Origin: Cryptomeria japonica
Taxonomy: Eukaryota; Streptophyta; Pinopsida; Cupressales; Cupressaceae
DNA length: 60,000 bases
Direction of reading: 5' to 3'
Assembly: GCF_030272615.1 (NCBI RefSeq)
Contig: NC_081414.1
Location: 764,257,413-764,317,412, forward strand
The translations under genes were made by a program, and so were the position numbers. Numbering within the stretch: position 1 is the first letter of the stretch; every line of letters starts with the position of its first letter. The notes below the pieces were generated by a model, which was not told the DNA's origin, ran no database searches, and saw only the letters and a list, made by a program, of their open reading frames with translations. Below, one piece after another: positions 35,354 through 47,386 of this stretch.

Positions 35354-37250
35354 GTTATTTGCTAAGTCTATTGGTTTGATTTCGCTAACGTGTTTATATT
35401 TTTTCTTTGTCAAAGGGCGACCTGGATCTGTCACATAGCATAGACTGGGATGTAAGTCCCAACACTTCTACCGAGCAGGTAAACCTCATTGTAATTGTAC
35501 AAATTAGATAGAAGCAAACTTTTACATTATTATGTTATTTTCTTGAGTGTTTTGGAGTAATTTTGATAGTGTTAATAATATTCTTGTCATAAACCGATGT
35601 TTGGAGAAAGGGAAAGGAACCTCCCTTACATCAGCACCTCAACATAGTATTAAGCGACGAGGACTACACAATTTCCACAAACCCTGTAGAAATGATAAAA
35701 ATGTCTATCACAAAAATTAATAAAGAGATTGTTGCTTTGGTATGCAGGACCCCTCAGACTAATGAGATAAAAGATAGGCCGAATCAATTGATGCAAGCAA
35801 CAGAAAACATGCGAGTAAGCAGTAATGAAAGCTTTAATTATAACAAAAGTTCAATAATGGTTTATATTTTATACTCTTTTATGTCACTAACTAAAATATG
35901 TACATGTTGTTTTTACAAAATTTCACGTGTCATCATCAACCTGGTGGACATGATCAGGGTATTGCAGGTAGTGCACGTGATGACCATGTTCTGTACATTA
36001 AAACTACTCCTTGTTTGGACTTGTGAACTTACTTTTTTAATGCTAGTGTTATTTACACAGACATTTCCATGTCTATACTATTGCTCTCTCTTTAGAATGA
36101 ATAATAATAAGTTGTGTGTAAATATATGATTGTAATAATAGTTTATTAAACTATTAATAAAGTATTTAGTTGCACAATTAGAAGTTCTCATTTGATATGA
36201 TCTGATCACTTGTATTTTAATTTATTATTATTAAATTATATTTCAAAGTAGGGACATTACAAAGATCAATAAGACAACGTGAAGTTTGACAACATGAGAT
36301 AGCACATTGAAGCAATCTAAATAAATATATTCCATGGACTATCTTTTGTAAGGACTATACTAGTTTATCACTTACATTGCCCTCTTGTCATAAATTTTCA
36401 TACCTTTGTCCTGCATCAAAACCTAGCTTCCTTATTCTCCTTCATACTATTGTATCATTAAGATTAGCATCAAACACTTAATAAAGGTTCATATTTCTTT
36501 ACAACTCTTAATAAAGGTTCATCCTTGTTTACAATTCTTGCAGTTTTCATTTATTTAATGCATTATTCTTCAGGTGCTGCCAATGTTCCTATGGAAAGGC
36601 CGCCTCATTCGAGCTTATCCCCATCTATATTGTTGACTGCAATGTCGGCAACAGGTAGCATGCAAAGGTCCTCTACTACTCGTCATGTTGACCTGCCCAC
36701 TATTGGTAGATCCCTCTTTTGCTCTCTCTTTTGTTACGTGTTTATTTCCCTTGAAGTGTTCTTTATTGGGGGCATTTCATAGTGGATTCATTTTCTGCAG
36801 CAGGAGATGCACATGAGGATGTGCCAGAGGCAATTACTAGTGATAACATACCATCATTTCCTGTATCTTCCCATATTGCTAGTACGGGAATGTTGCAGAC
36901 CACATTGGTGGTGAGTGATGAAGAATTGATTCCCTTGAAGATACAGAAGGTTCCAGGTACTTTAAAATTATTATTATATATAGTGTAATTGTAATTTACT
37001 TACCGATCACTCATTTTGGACTAATGATCCCATGATTTTTTTGCAGAAAATGATATTTTTTATAAAAATCTTAATGACATTGCATTGCAGATGTTTGGGC
37101 CCACCATACGTAAAAGGGGGAACATCATATGTGAACTAACCCTAATCAACTATTTTTATTTCACATCATTTCTAGAATAGTTTTCCTTTGATCCATTTCT
37201 TGAACTATATTAAAGGTAGCTTCAATTTATTTATGAATATAATAGGTTTG
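35354..37250 (+). pseudogene. Exon-like fragments between SET domain and second CACTA ORF
   Basis: Several short open blocks are bounded by plausible splice signals. Examples are 35418-35479 (DLDLSHSIDWDVSPNTSTEQ), about 35600-35690 (basic, KRRGLHNFHKP), 36572-36705 (VPMERPPHSSLSPSILLTAM) and 36801-36956 (GDAHEDVPEAITSDN). They are low in recognisable domains and rich in Ser, Pro and Asp, like linker regions. Whether they splice into one transcript with the SET segment and the 37.3-kb ORF cannot be decided here. Confidence 0.4.
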
Positions 37251-37261
37251 TTTTTGGTTAA

Positions 37262-37745
37262 AAGGTGGAATGACCAAGAAAAAAGGTTAAAAGGTGGAAT
37301 GACCAAGAAAACAGGTTACAAGATGAACTCACAAACCATATGGTTGAGTTGTTCGAAAATGACACATTCGACAAAACCGAGCTCCTTAAAAAAGCTAACA
37401 CATATTTAAAGTATGTGAGAGACCAGTACAATACACATTTAGAGAAGAACGTAAAGTACGAGCGTCCCCCCATGATTCCAAAGAGGGAGTGGAAGGAATT
37501 GATTTTGGATGCGAAGGAGAGAATTGAAAGGAAAAAAGGAAATACACCACCAAACGCCAAAAGAAGGTATGTGATACTATAAAGAATGTAATTATGTACT
37601 AATTAATTTATATATTTATATAATCTAACATATTTCAAACTTTTCCTAGACTGAGTGACACATCAAAGGCGACCAAGGCAAGACAAGAAAAGCACGGGCA
37701 ACACAAACTCGGCTCTGGTGGTTATATGAAACTTGCCGCATGAAT
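37262..37745 (+). pseudogene. Transposase_24-like (Ptta/En/Spm) second ORF of the CACTA element
   Basis: Exon 37290-37566 reads FENDTFDKTELLKKANTYLK and YERPPMIPKREWKELILDAK. A GTATGTG...TTTCCTAG intron follows, then DTSKATKARQEKHGQHKLGS GGYMKL (37650-37743), the conserved block of plant En/Spm ORF2-type proteins (...H.LGS.GY). In CACTA elements this second protein binds subterminal repeats. A 29-base tandem duplication occurs at its 5' side (GGTGGAATGACCAAGAAAA at 37264 and 37293). Confidence 0.65.
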
Positions 37746-37829
37746 TGTAAGTATCAGTAAATGAAATATCACATCAAAATATTTATAAATTGCAAACAAT
37801 TTTTTTTTATCAAACAATACAAGCAAAAT

Positions 37830-38763
37830 TCACGATACTAAGCAAAAATGCAGGGCTCTAAATTCAATAGAGTGCCCACACAAAATGACATGAGAATTGC
37901 CTACCAACAAGGCTATACAGTTGTGGCTAAATGACTATGAGAATTGAGTGGAAAAATATGAGATTCTGGTGCATCCGTCACACAGGTAAATAAGCTATAT
38001 GAAAATAATTTCAAATTGAATACTTTACCAATAATCTATTTGATGTTAAGTTCCAACATAAAATGAATTTATTTGTTTTAATTAAGCAAGCAATTATAAC
38101 AATGAGCATGGCATTGGAATGTAGCCTGATAATCGTGGAACACAACCTCCACATGAAGGTCTAAATGTGCATCCCAGTAGTGGAGGTATTCATTTGCTAT
38201 TCAAATTTTTTTATGTAATTATTAATACAAATAAACATCTTAAATTGTAATTGGTGTAGAAATTAATGTAACCTTTTTTGTTAATATTTTAGAGCATGTA
38301 GTTGGTGGTGACCAAGCAGAGCATGATCCGAGTAGAAAACATCAGGAACGTGATGTTCCCCATCAGGTAAAGAGGACCACTATTATTCCTGTAAACAAAT
38401 TTAATTACAATTGGTGTATTGATTAATGTAACATTTCATATTTCAACTCCAGAGGATCTAGAGGGTGTTCAACATGTTGAGGTTGAGGCTAGACAAAATG
38501 ATTTCGAAGATGATGTGGCCCCATCAGGTAAAGAGCACCACTATTATGTTCTTTAAATTAATGAAATACCTGTAACAAAAATAAAAAAATGATTTGAATT
38601 TGACCCATTTCTTTGTTATTGCAGAGGACCCCCCTTTGCATCAGTGTCCTCATCCTCAGAAGAGGACTATGCATACATTGAGATCACGAGCAGAGGGCAA
38701 AACAACTAAAGAGGGGGGAAATGATGAAGAAAGTGATGCTCCACTTAGAATTTACATAGCTTA
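37830..38763 (+). pseudogene. Possible C-terminal exons of the second CACTA ORF
   Basis: Short blocks follow intron-like gaps: KFNRVPTQNDMRIAYQQGYT (37860 on, then stops), a His/Gly-rich block near 38100, HVVGGDQAEHDPSRKHQERD (38294 on), GVQHVEVEARQNDFEDDVAP (38461 on) and a last one ending DAPLRIYIA with TAA near 38761. The acidic, hydrophilic character and regular GTAAAG-type donors support exons of one gene. Confidence 0.45.
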
Positions 38764-39339
38764 AAAAAAAACAAAAAAAAAATGATTGTAATCTACATTA
38801 TTTGATAATGATTGATTTTTATGTGCTAATGAATTTAATTATGTGCTAATGAATGTTCATGAATGATATGTGTTAACTAATATTGATGAATGTTGCATGT
38901 TAATGAATGTTATGTGTTATTGAACGTTATGTGATAATGAATGAATGTTATATTTTATTAATGGATGAAACAATGAATGAATGTTATATGTTAACACGGA
39001 ATTTAGAGTGATGTTAGGGGGGAGGGGCCAAATGAGCTTCCACCTTCACATGGTTGGCCCCGTCAAGTAGAGAATATTAAAATATTCTTGAAACTAAGCA
39101 AAGCTCAATAAGATAACACACTTTTCAATATTTCATTATGTTGCACAATTAATCTTATTGAATAATGTATATTGAATCTTAATTGCAGGGTCCAACAGAG
39201 CCAACACAAACAACAACACCACAAGTAAGTGGTTTATTTTTTCATGATAATCTGGGAAGGATCATTTGCAGTGTTATGTGTAACTGTGAAGGTGAGAAAT
39301 TGATATTTTTTGTGTTCTGACATTTGTTTTTTCTTCCAG
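38764..39339. other. Spacer with ATGAATGTTATGTGTTA-type repeats
   Basis: A-rich start, then five or so imperfect copies of a TTAATGAATGTTATGTG motif (38830-39000). A short exon-like block at 39189-39222 (GPTEPTQTTTPQ) lies between a TTGCAG and a GTAAGT. It could be the last CACTA exon or an unrelated fragment. Confidence 0.4.
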
Positions 39340-40130
39340 GTGGATGACTTGGAAGAGGTCAATGATTACTATCAAAACAGGGGTCACTTTTATGAACTCA
39401 TATCCGTGTTTGTGATGAGCAACAACATTGGAAGTAACTTACATATTTATATATTTAATATGATGAATATGATAATGCTGCCACTAGTATCATGAACCAT
39501 TCTCCAGAGGCATGGGATCATATACAATTCAAAGATGTTGTAGTTAAAGTGGCCAATGTTGAATTGTACTACAAAGCTGTACACTTTTATTTTCAAGAAC
39601 ACCCAGATCTTATTAATGACCTCTCGAATGTCCTTGCCTTTAGGGTAGACCACACATGAGTGGTTGACATCATACGTAAGATATGGCTCTCAACTCTTTT
39701 ATTTTGTTACTATTTTTAAGATTACCGAGATATCTTTCACTCGGGTATTAAGTTTTTCTAGATGTTCTCTTTAGCAGCTATTTGGTTTGGAAAAATTCCA
39801 TGAGTATCTTTTGTTCTGTTGTATTTATTATCCATGTTGGACATCTTCGTCTTGTGAAGCCATACATGGTTGCAGTACAGAGCAACAATGTAGCTGTTGT
39901 TAATGAGGATTTGAATGAAATTTATGTAGAAGAGGAAAATTATGATAGGCTTCAAGAATCTATAGATATGCATGATAACTTTGATCAGATATGGCTTTCT
40001 CAGAGGGTGAGAGGAACTTCTCTATTGGTTCTTTCATTTAAGTTAAAGTAGGATGTAATTTAGCATTTGAATAGTTTTCTAATGATCTTCAATTTCAATT
40101 AGGTTGAGAAACATGAACTTCTTGAATTCC
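39340..40130 (+). pseudogene. Clathrin heavy chain gene fragment, introns retained
   Basis: Clathrin heavy chain forms the legs of the coat on endocytic and Golgi vesicles. Exon 1 (39340-39680) starts after TTCTTCCAG with VDDLEEVNDYYQNRGHFYEL, then jumps to CDEQQHW and, after two stops, [20 protein letters not shown] and [20 protein letters not shown]. About 50 residues between ELIS and CDEQQHW are missing. A gap of 155 bases corresponds to an intron whose splice sites are damaged. Exon 2 (39836-40006) gives [18 protein letters not shown] to [21 protein letters not shown]...TTAG intron follows, then VEKHELLE (40103-40126), after which similarity stops. It is a fragment of the distal/proximal leg repeats, not a working gene. 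Retained introns mean DNA-level duplication. Confidence 0.88.
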
Positions 40131-40857
40131 GGCTAAAGGCTTTTCTATAGCGAATTTTCAAAAAACCAGTGACCATTCGAGGAGGCAAATGATTCTTGAA
40201 TTCTGTCTAGTTATATTTATTGCTTGCTGAAAATTATGAAATGCTTACTTATAAATGTTTATGAAGTTGTGCCTGTATAAATTAAAAGTATGATTCCTTT
40301 ACGAAGATTGCTTTTGGAAATACCTGATTTAATTATATTAGATCAACTACAGACCAGTGCCTTCATCCCTTACTGATTTCATACTATTTCAAATTGAAAG
40401 ATCCTATGTATAACCATGGATACAGTTTTAAAAAATTGTTTTCAAAACAAGACCATCACATCAAAAGCATCTATATGGATTGTAACTGAAATATAAAATG
40501 CAATTAGTCTTATTGAATTTTAACTTTGCTTTGAAAGACCAATAAGACAATTTGAAACTTGCCAACCAACCTTTCAAATTGATGCTCAAACTGGAAATTA
40601 GTCTCAATCACAATAGCATAAGATAGCACATTGACGTAATCTAATAAAATAGATTTATCACATGGAACTAATCAATCAATTGAAAATCATATACCATTCA
40701 GAATGAAGAACACTTGAAATTTATATTGAAAATAGATAATCAAGCCAGTTGATTTCAATATGTATCATCCATCAACTTTGATATTTCCAGAAAATAAACT
40801 GCATAAGTGTTGTATATAATTATCTTGATAAGATCATAAAACTTGAGGTATCTCCTT
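40131..40857. other. AT-rich spacer without visible features
   Basis: About 730 bases between the clathrin fragment and the next LTR element. I see only short ORFs and no repeat, RNA or element end that I can support. Confidence 0.4.
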
Positions 40858-42127
40858 TGTTCACCCAACAATAAGAATAATAACTCTAATTGAAGTCTCA
40901 ATCTGAGGTTTGGACATTCATTTGGTAAAGTCACTATTTCCATAGCTAATATTCATTTGATTGTCAACCTAGGTACGTAGTACTTGAAATGGGTCTGCAC
41001 TATATATGCACTAAGTTCTTGCAACAACTATTCTGCATTACTGCATCAACTAACATTATGCGGAAAAAGGTAAAGAAGAATGGAAACTATGGAAAGGATA
41101 CAAAAAAATTTATGAATAAATTCATAAAAGCAATGCTAGATAAATTCAATATGGATAAACAAAAATTACTCTGTTCTGGCTTGGTTGCAGGAACAATCAG
41201 TGGATTTGTTTCCAGTGGCTGTAGGAACAGTCAATGCAAGAACTTCTACTGCAGCTAAGGAAAGAAAACTAATTTTAACAAACACACGAGATCACTCACC
41301 AAGTGGGCCCCCTTGGATGAGTGGTACCAGGCTTCCCAAAAACAACTCTTAACAGATCAGAATAACATAACTTTATTCATTGCTTTCTGAAAGTGATTAC
41401 ATAAGTTGAAGAAAAAATCAAGAATGATTATAAAAAATCCTCTGCTCAATTCTTCTCCCTTCTGGCTAGCTTCTAAGAAGAAGAAGAGCTTATTATTAAA
41501 AAGAAATCAACCACAATAAACCACATAAATCATGCCCAGAAGAAAGGCAGATGATTGATCGATAAAGAAGATAACTGGAGCTAGGCTGCTGGAAAAGTGG
41601 ATCTAAACTGAACCACAATCTTTGCATGCCGTGGCAGTATTTGCAAATTCAATGCCCACTGAAGTTAGACATTGGTAGTGTCACTTGACTACTCTGCTTA
41701 TGCCATACCTTGCGCTTGCTCAGATCCTCTATAGTTTGATCTTCAGTTATCTCTTACATATCCTTCCCTTCATCAGACGTGATAGGCGAACATCCATTAT
41801 GACATCATTTACTACCTGCACTACAACAAAGATGACATACAAGGACATACATACACATTTTATTTAATTAACACATCTATTAATTCACATATAATATTAC
41901 CCTAAATAATCTGCATGGCAACAGGAATAAATCACATGGTTGCAAGAATAAATAGCATGGCTATAGGAATAGACTGGCAAAGATAAAACATGCTTTAATA
42001 AGTTCAAGCTTAACATATGGAATACATATAGTCAACTTCTAATACATCACTACTACTATGCAAACCAAAAGATAACAAAAACTCAAGAGTTCTGAGGATA
42101 AAAATATAACAAAGTCTCAACTTATCA
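40858..42127 (-). repeat. Left (3') LTR of gag-only element
   Basis: Repeated at 44512-45784 with scattered substitutions. The small plus-strand ORF at 40989-41258 occurs in both copies (44644-44913) because the LTRs are duplicates. Confidence 0.9.
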
Positions 42128-42145
42128 TGCCCCCCAACTTTAAGA
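42128..42145 (-). other. Polypurine tract of gag-only element
   Basis: On the minus strand CTTAAAGTTGGGGGGCA directly precedes the 3' LTR (TGATAAGTTG). Confidence 0.75.
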
Positions 42146-42493
42146 GCTTGCTGACCCTACAACAAAAGGAAAATTTCTGACTCTTGCACTAACTCTCAAA
42201 TCACCAATGGTGCCCTGACTTATCCCTTCTGAAGCCAAATTCCAATAAAATCCCTTCATTTTTTCTAGCCTGGACCATCTGGCTGACTCTTCTGTGACTG
42301 CATCATAGTTTTGATCCATAGGCTGACATCCCAATAGCGACCACATGAGAATAGGAGGCTAAAAGATCAGTGGTAGCCAGTTGTTGGGTTTTTCTCTACC
42401 TAGCTATATATATCTAAGGGCTCTTTGCATAACTACTTGAAAATTTTGCAGTGAATAAGGTTCCCCCTGCTTTAATTTATCTAGTAAGTTATT

Positions 42494-43700
42494 CTAGCAT
42501 TGAGTTAACCCATCTATTGCAGTTGCACTGCCAGTCTGAACTAAATGCTCATATGCCTGATAGATTTCTTCTCTCATTGGAAGCACTAGTTTTCTAACAT
42601 CATCCCTTACCAGTAATTTATGCCATTCATAATAAATAACTCTTGGTTCTTTTGATTCTTTCCTTAATGGAAATGGACAGTCAAACTCTAAATCTTTATA
42701 TGCTCTGGCTTGTGCCCCCATGCTGATCTCATTTTGGATCCATGACATTAAAGCTTTGATATGGATATCCCCAATATATAATAAAGGGTTCCACTCATTG
42801 TCCGAGGGTACAACATAGCTATGCAAATAAAATTCACATAGCAATTTCTTCACAGCTGGTGGAGAGGTTTGGTAAGCATAAAATAATTCTTCAGGGGTTT
42901 CTAAAGAGGGGCTAAGGTCCCTAACAATGGGGTTCAATTTGAAATTCAAATACTGCTCCTTCAAATGCACAGAATAAACCCTTGGAGGTGCCCTACATTG
43001 CATCAATTCGGGGACCATACTAGCAATCGTTTCAACCTTAGCCTCTAATTCCTCAATTTTTTTATCCCTCTTTTCTATTTCTTTTTGTTGTTTATCAATA
43101 TTCCCTCGCAATCTAGCCCTCTCTATTTCCCATTGTCTATAAAATGTTAAAGTAATAGATAAACTACTTAGGGATACAGGATGTCTAATAGGTGTTACCT
43201 TAGGCCGTGGGATTTCTTCAATAAATTCCTCAATATGTGCTGGAATCTCTCCAACATTTTCCTCAAACTGATTGAAGTGTCTCCAACAGTGTCTTCAAAC
43301 TACTCTGGAATTTCTTCAATTATTTCTTTAGGTTGCTGTGAAATATCTCCAATGGTTTCCTTACGATGCTGTGAAATTTCTTCATTAACCTCCTCAATTT
43401 GATGTGCCACAAAAGCAAGATTTGACAATCTATCTTCATCAACTTCTACCTGGATTTCAACATCCGCAAGGCTTCCTTCTTCTTGTATTTCAATATCTAT
43501 AGGGCTTCATTCTTCTGATGTTTCCACTGCAATAACCTCTTTTGGATCACCTGCTGGATGAGCCTTCTGGGTCCTACTTTGTGTTCTTCTCACATAAACT
43601 TTTGGAGTGGCTGCAGGAGTGGTTTCAGTTGCTGCAAGAGTTTTTCTTTTTGTCCTACGTTTCTTGGCTGCAGGAGAAATTCGAGTTGCCTACGACTGGG
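42494..43700 (-). pseudogene. Gag C-terminal / second ORF with coiled coil
   Basis: A frame different from the capsid ORF reads SPAAKKRRTKRKTLAATETT and an acidic Glu-rich stretch (43400-43700, with stops). It is followed by the 205-codon ORF 42494-43111: a coiled coil (IDKQQKEIEKRDKKIEELEA) and a globular part (PEELFYAYQTSPPAVKKLLC, YEWHKLLVRDDVRKLVLPMR). No zinc knuckle, protease or RT motif is found. Function unknown. Confidence 0.55.
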
Positions 43701-44387
43701 CCATGGGTTCTTCATCTGTTTCATTCCTTTCCAACTCCTTCCCTTTTCTCCTAGCAATTGGTGACTCTCTTCTTCTTTCTGTATCATTCTAAAGATATCA
43801 TCCCCATGACGATCAGTGCCTCTACAATAATCTTTGTATTTTGCAAGAAACAAATGTTTCATCTCATCCCATGTATTTATTGTGCTACTACCCAAGCTCA
43901 TAAACCATCTCAAGGATGGCTCGTTCAAGGTGGCAGGAAATTTTTTGAGTCTATGGGCATTTGTAGTATAGTCAAAACTCCTATAGAGAACATCAAACTC
44001 AAACAGAAATGTGTCTGGGTCCTCTGTCACCAATCCATAGAATTTAGGGAGGGAAGAAGCTAGAATGTTCTTGAGATTGACATTATCATGTTGATCAGAT
44101 ATGGGGAACTCAAACGTTGGGTCTGGTTGTGGTGGTGGATTATTTCCACTAGGAGGTGGGTTTCCTTGCATTGGACTTGTGGGGGTTGTTACTATATGAA
44201 ATTCTTCTTCTTGAGGTCCAAAGAGGAAATGAAGACTACCTTTTGGGAATTCAGATTCAGGGTGATTCAAATTCTCTGGGGTTTGATAAAGTTCAGCAAA
44301 AGGATTTATATCTGAGGAATTATTTTCTGCATGATTAGGATGATTGGGCATAAATCTACCTAGAACATCTCTTCTTCGTCTATGCAT
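43590..44387 (-). pseudogene. Gag capsid ORF of gag-only element
   Basis: 265 codons starting MHRRRRDVLGRFMPNHPNHA, 125 bases downstream of the 5' LTR. The capsid core is the Retrotrans_gag family: LPKFYGLVTEDPDTFLFEFD, AHRLKKFPATLNEPSLRWFM, INTWDEMKHLFLAKYKDY. Proline-rich linkers flank it. The ORF itself has no stop, but the frame diverges at its C-terminus. It would package the element's RNA if expressed. Confidence 0.8.
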
Positions 44388-44486
44388 GCAGATTCATGAA
44401 TTTTTTTTGAACAGTCAAGTATGCCAAAAAAAAAAAATAACTGAAAACTGAAAAGATAATAACCATAACAGGTTCTTAGTTTGACA

Positions 44487-44507
44487 CCATCCCCGACAAC
44501 ATCACCA
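44487..44507 (-). other. Decayed primer binding site, tRNA-Asp type
   Basis: On the minus strand TGGTGATGTTGTCGGGGATG lies four bases after the 5' LTR. Athila/Tat elements use TGGCGCCGTTGCCGGGGA, complementary to tRNA-Asp; this site differs at four positions, three of them C-to-T. Confidence 0.65.
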
Positions 44508-44511
44508 AAAA

Positions 44512-45784
44512 TGTTCACCCCAACAATAAGAATAATAATTCTAATTGAAGTCTCAATCCGAGGTTTGGACATTCATTTGGTAAAGTCACTATTTCCATAG
44601 CTAGTGTTCATTTGATTGTCAACCCAGGGACGTAGTACTTGAAATGGGTCTGCACTATATATGCATTAAGTTCCTGCAACAACTATTCTGCATTACTACA
44701 AAAACTAACATTATGCGGAAAAAGGTAAACAAGAATGGAAACTATGGAAAGGCTACAAGAACATTTCTGAATAAATTCATAAAAACAATGCTAGATAAAT
44801 TCAATATGGATAAACAAAAATTACTTTGTTCTGACTTGGTTGTAGGAATAGTCAGTGGATCTGTTTCCTGTGGTTGCAGGAACAGTCAATGCAAGAACTT
44901 CTACTGTAGCTAAGGAAAGAAGACTAATTTTAACAAACACACAGGATCACTCATCAAGTGGCCCCCCTTGGATGAGTGATACCAGGCTTCCCAAAAACAA
45001 CTCTTAACAGATCAGAATAACATAACTTTATTCATTGCTTTCTGAAAGTGATTACATAAGTTGAAGAAAAAATCAAGAATAATTATAAAAAATCCTCTGC
45101 TCAATTCTTCTCCCTTCTGGCTAGCTTTTGAGAAGAAGAAGAGCTTATTATTTAAAAAGAAATCAACTAAAATAGACCACACAAATCACGCCCAGAAGAA
45201 GAGGCAGATGATTGACCGATAAATAAGATAATTGGAGCCATGCTGCTGGAAACGTGGATCTAAACCGAACCACAGTCTTTGCATGCCGTGGCGGTATCTG
45301 CAAATTCAATGCCCATTGAAGTTAGACATTGGTAGTGTCACTTGACTGCTCCACTTATGCCATACCTTGCGCTTGCTTAGGTCCTCTATAGTTTGATCTT
45401 CAGTTATCTCTTACGTATCCTTCCCTTCATCGAGTGTGATAGGCAAACATCCACCGCGACATCATTTATTACCTGCACTACAACAGAGATAACATACAAG
45501 GACATACATACACATTTAATTTAATTAACATATCTATTAATTCACACATAATATTACCCTAAATAATCTGTACAGCAACAAGAATAAATCACATGGCTGC
45601 AAGAATAAATGGCATGGCTGTAGGAATAGATTGGCAAAGATAAAACATGATTTAATAAGTTCAAGCTTAACATATGGAATACATATAGTCAACCTCCAAT
45701 ACATCAGTACTACTATGCAAACCAAAAGATAACAAAAACTCAAGAGTTCTGAGGATAAAAATACAACAAAGTCTCAACTTATCA
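44512..45784 (-). repeat. Right (5') LTR of gag-only element
   Basis: Duplicate of 40858-42127, starting TGTTCACCCC next to the primer site and ending CTTATCA. Confidence 0.9.
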
Positions 45785-47386
45785 TCCCCCAGTTGTTCTA
45801 AAAGATCCTCCATTTATAGATGAGGATTTAGTTTGAAAGTGAAAGGGCATACCCTTTCATTAAAACTACAACTAACAGAAACTAACTAAAAACTAACTTC
45901 CTAAAAAACTATCTTTACAATATGAACACATTATAAAAACATAGAAAAACATGACTCTGGGTTCCAACTTAGACATCAGGTCTGGTCTCCCAGCATCTTG
46001 CCGCACTTCTTGATATGATCCAAGTACTTCTCTGACTTATATGTGTCCGCATCATGGATGATATCCCCGATAATCACTTCCAACATGACAAACTTTTTTA
46101 TTTGTTTCATAGTCTCTTTCAATTCAATTCCATCAATTTGGACAATATCAAGGGTGACATTGAGAAGACTATGACAATCTGAGATCCATACATCTTTATC
46201 CTTTATCTCACCCTTTTGATCAATTAACTTTGGGAAACCATGTTGAACAATGTGTTTGCATTCATCATATTCAAATTGTAATTCTTCATCAAATTTATTG
46301 TGTTTAGCCAACAACCTCTTTATTTTTTCAATTTCTTTTGTTTCCGCTTTGGCCATTATTTTATCATGCAACCTTGTTCCCAATTTGTTTGAAATTTTGT
46401 TGTGTGAAACTGCATTGTCCATGTTCTTTTGAAATACTGTTCAGAATTCTTTTAGAAAGCCTTGTAAAACCTCAAATCTTTTAGTTAGTAATACACCAAC
46501 AGTATCTGCCCTCACACTTTGCATCTATTTTAATATCCTTTTATTTTCTTGATGCAACTCCTCACATTTTTTCTTCCATTGAGAGCTATCCGGAGTAAGA
46601 ACCATTAGCACCTGTTGCCCACTTCTCCTTAGTGTTTCTTCATACAATAACTTGTACTGGTTCCTCTCCCTCACTACTCTGACCATCTGTGCTTTGCTGA
46701 ATTTTGAAATATCCACTCGGATATCAACAGAAACAATTGGATCAATTTCACCAACTTTTAGTTTTATCATATGGCCAAAGGCCTTGTCAACATCAATGAT
46801 CTTTGGTCTCTTGTTGGGAGGGTACAGAGCCCATAACAACAAAGCTTCCTCATCCTCATCAAATCTTGAACCAATAAATACATCATTTGTACCTTGTATA
46901 TCCAATTTGAATTCCTTGTTTTCTGAATGCAATAAACTATCAAAGATAAAAGAAGCACTGAGGTCCCATCCGGGAAACAAAATCACACTAGCCTCTGTAA
47001 GCAGTTGCCTCCCCTTTTGAGGGGTCATTGTGGTTATCTTTGCATCAATTTTCTCTTTTAATTTCTTTAACAACTCAACCTTATTATCAGGTGTTATGTT
47101 GGGAATAGAGTCCCTCAATTTCTTCCCTTTAAAATTGTACAAGAATGATTTAAATTATTTGGAATGAATAAAAACATCATCAACAACAAAAGCAGAAAAC
47201 TCCTCTAACTGAGAGTGAGCATCAACTTCTAATGTTGTCTCTATTTTGCCCTACATGTATAGCTCTTCTTTTTCTTTGACACTTTCCATCTAGAGACAAC
47301 TGCATTCTCATCAGATTCACTTTTTGCCTCCTCCTCCTCGGTTTCAATTTCCTGGAGTCTCCGTGTCTTTTCTGCCAATTCATTAT
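45785..47386 (-). pseudogene. Decayed retroelement-type ORF, cut by the next chromovirus
   Basis: On the minus strand, blocks are RRLQEIETEEEEAKSESDEN with KVSKKKKSYT (47270-47386), QLEEFSAFVVDDVFIHS, then a 205-codon ORF (46525-47142: LLTEASVILFPGWDLSASFI, ERNQYKLLYEETLRRSGQQV) and 45976-46422 (helical, EIEKIKRLLAKHNKFDEEL). Stops and shifts separate them. The acidic/basic charged patch and helical tail resemble the ORF at 1-1580 in style. The N-terminal part would lie beyond the chromovirus, off the right edge. No pol domain is visible. Function unknown. Confidence 0.5.

Larger units (their letters stand above)
40858..45784 (-). mobile_element. Gag-only LTR retrotransposon (Athila/Tat-type gag, no pol)
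   Basis: Two LTRs of about 1.27 kb (40858-42127 and 44512-45784) start TGTTCACC and end CTTATCA on the plus strand. The interior is only 2.4 kb, minus strand, with gag and a downstream reading frame; no protease, RT or integrase. A G-rich polypurine tract and a decayed tRNA-Asp-type primer site sit at the correct places. The flanks TCCTT and TCCCC differ by two C/T changes and may be an eroded target duplication. It must have depended on enzymes from another element. Confidence 0.85.

Noticed and set aside
40989-41258. Small ORF conserved with 44644-44913, at first sight a duplicated gene
   Set aside because: Both lie in the two LTRs of one element and run opposite to its coding strand, so similarity reflects LTR duplication.
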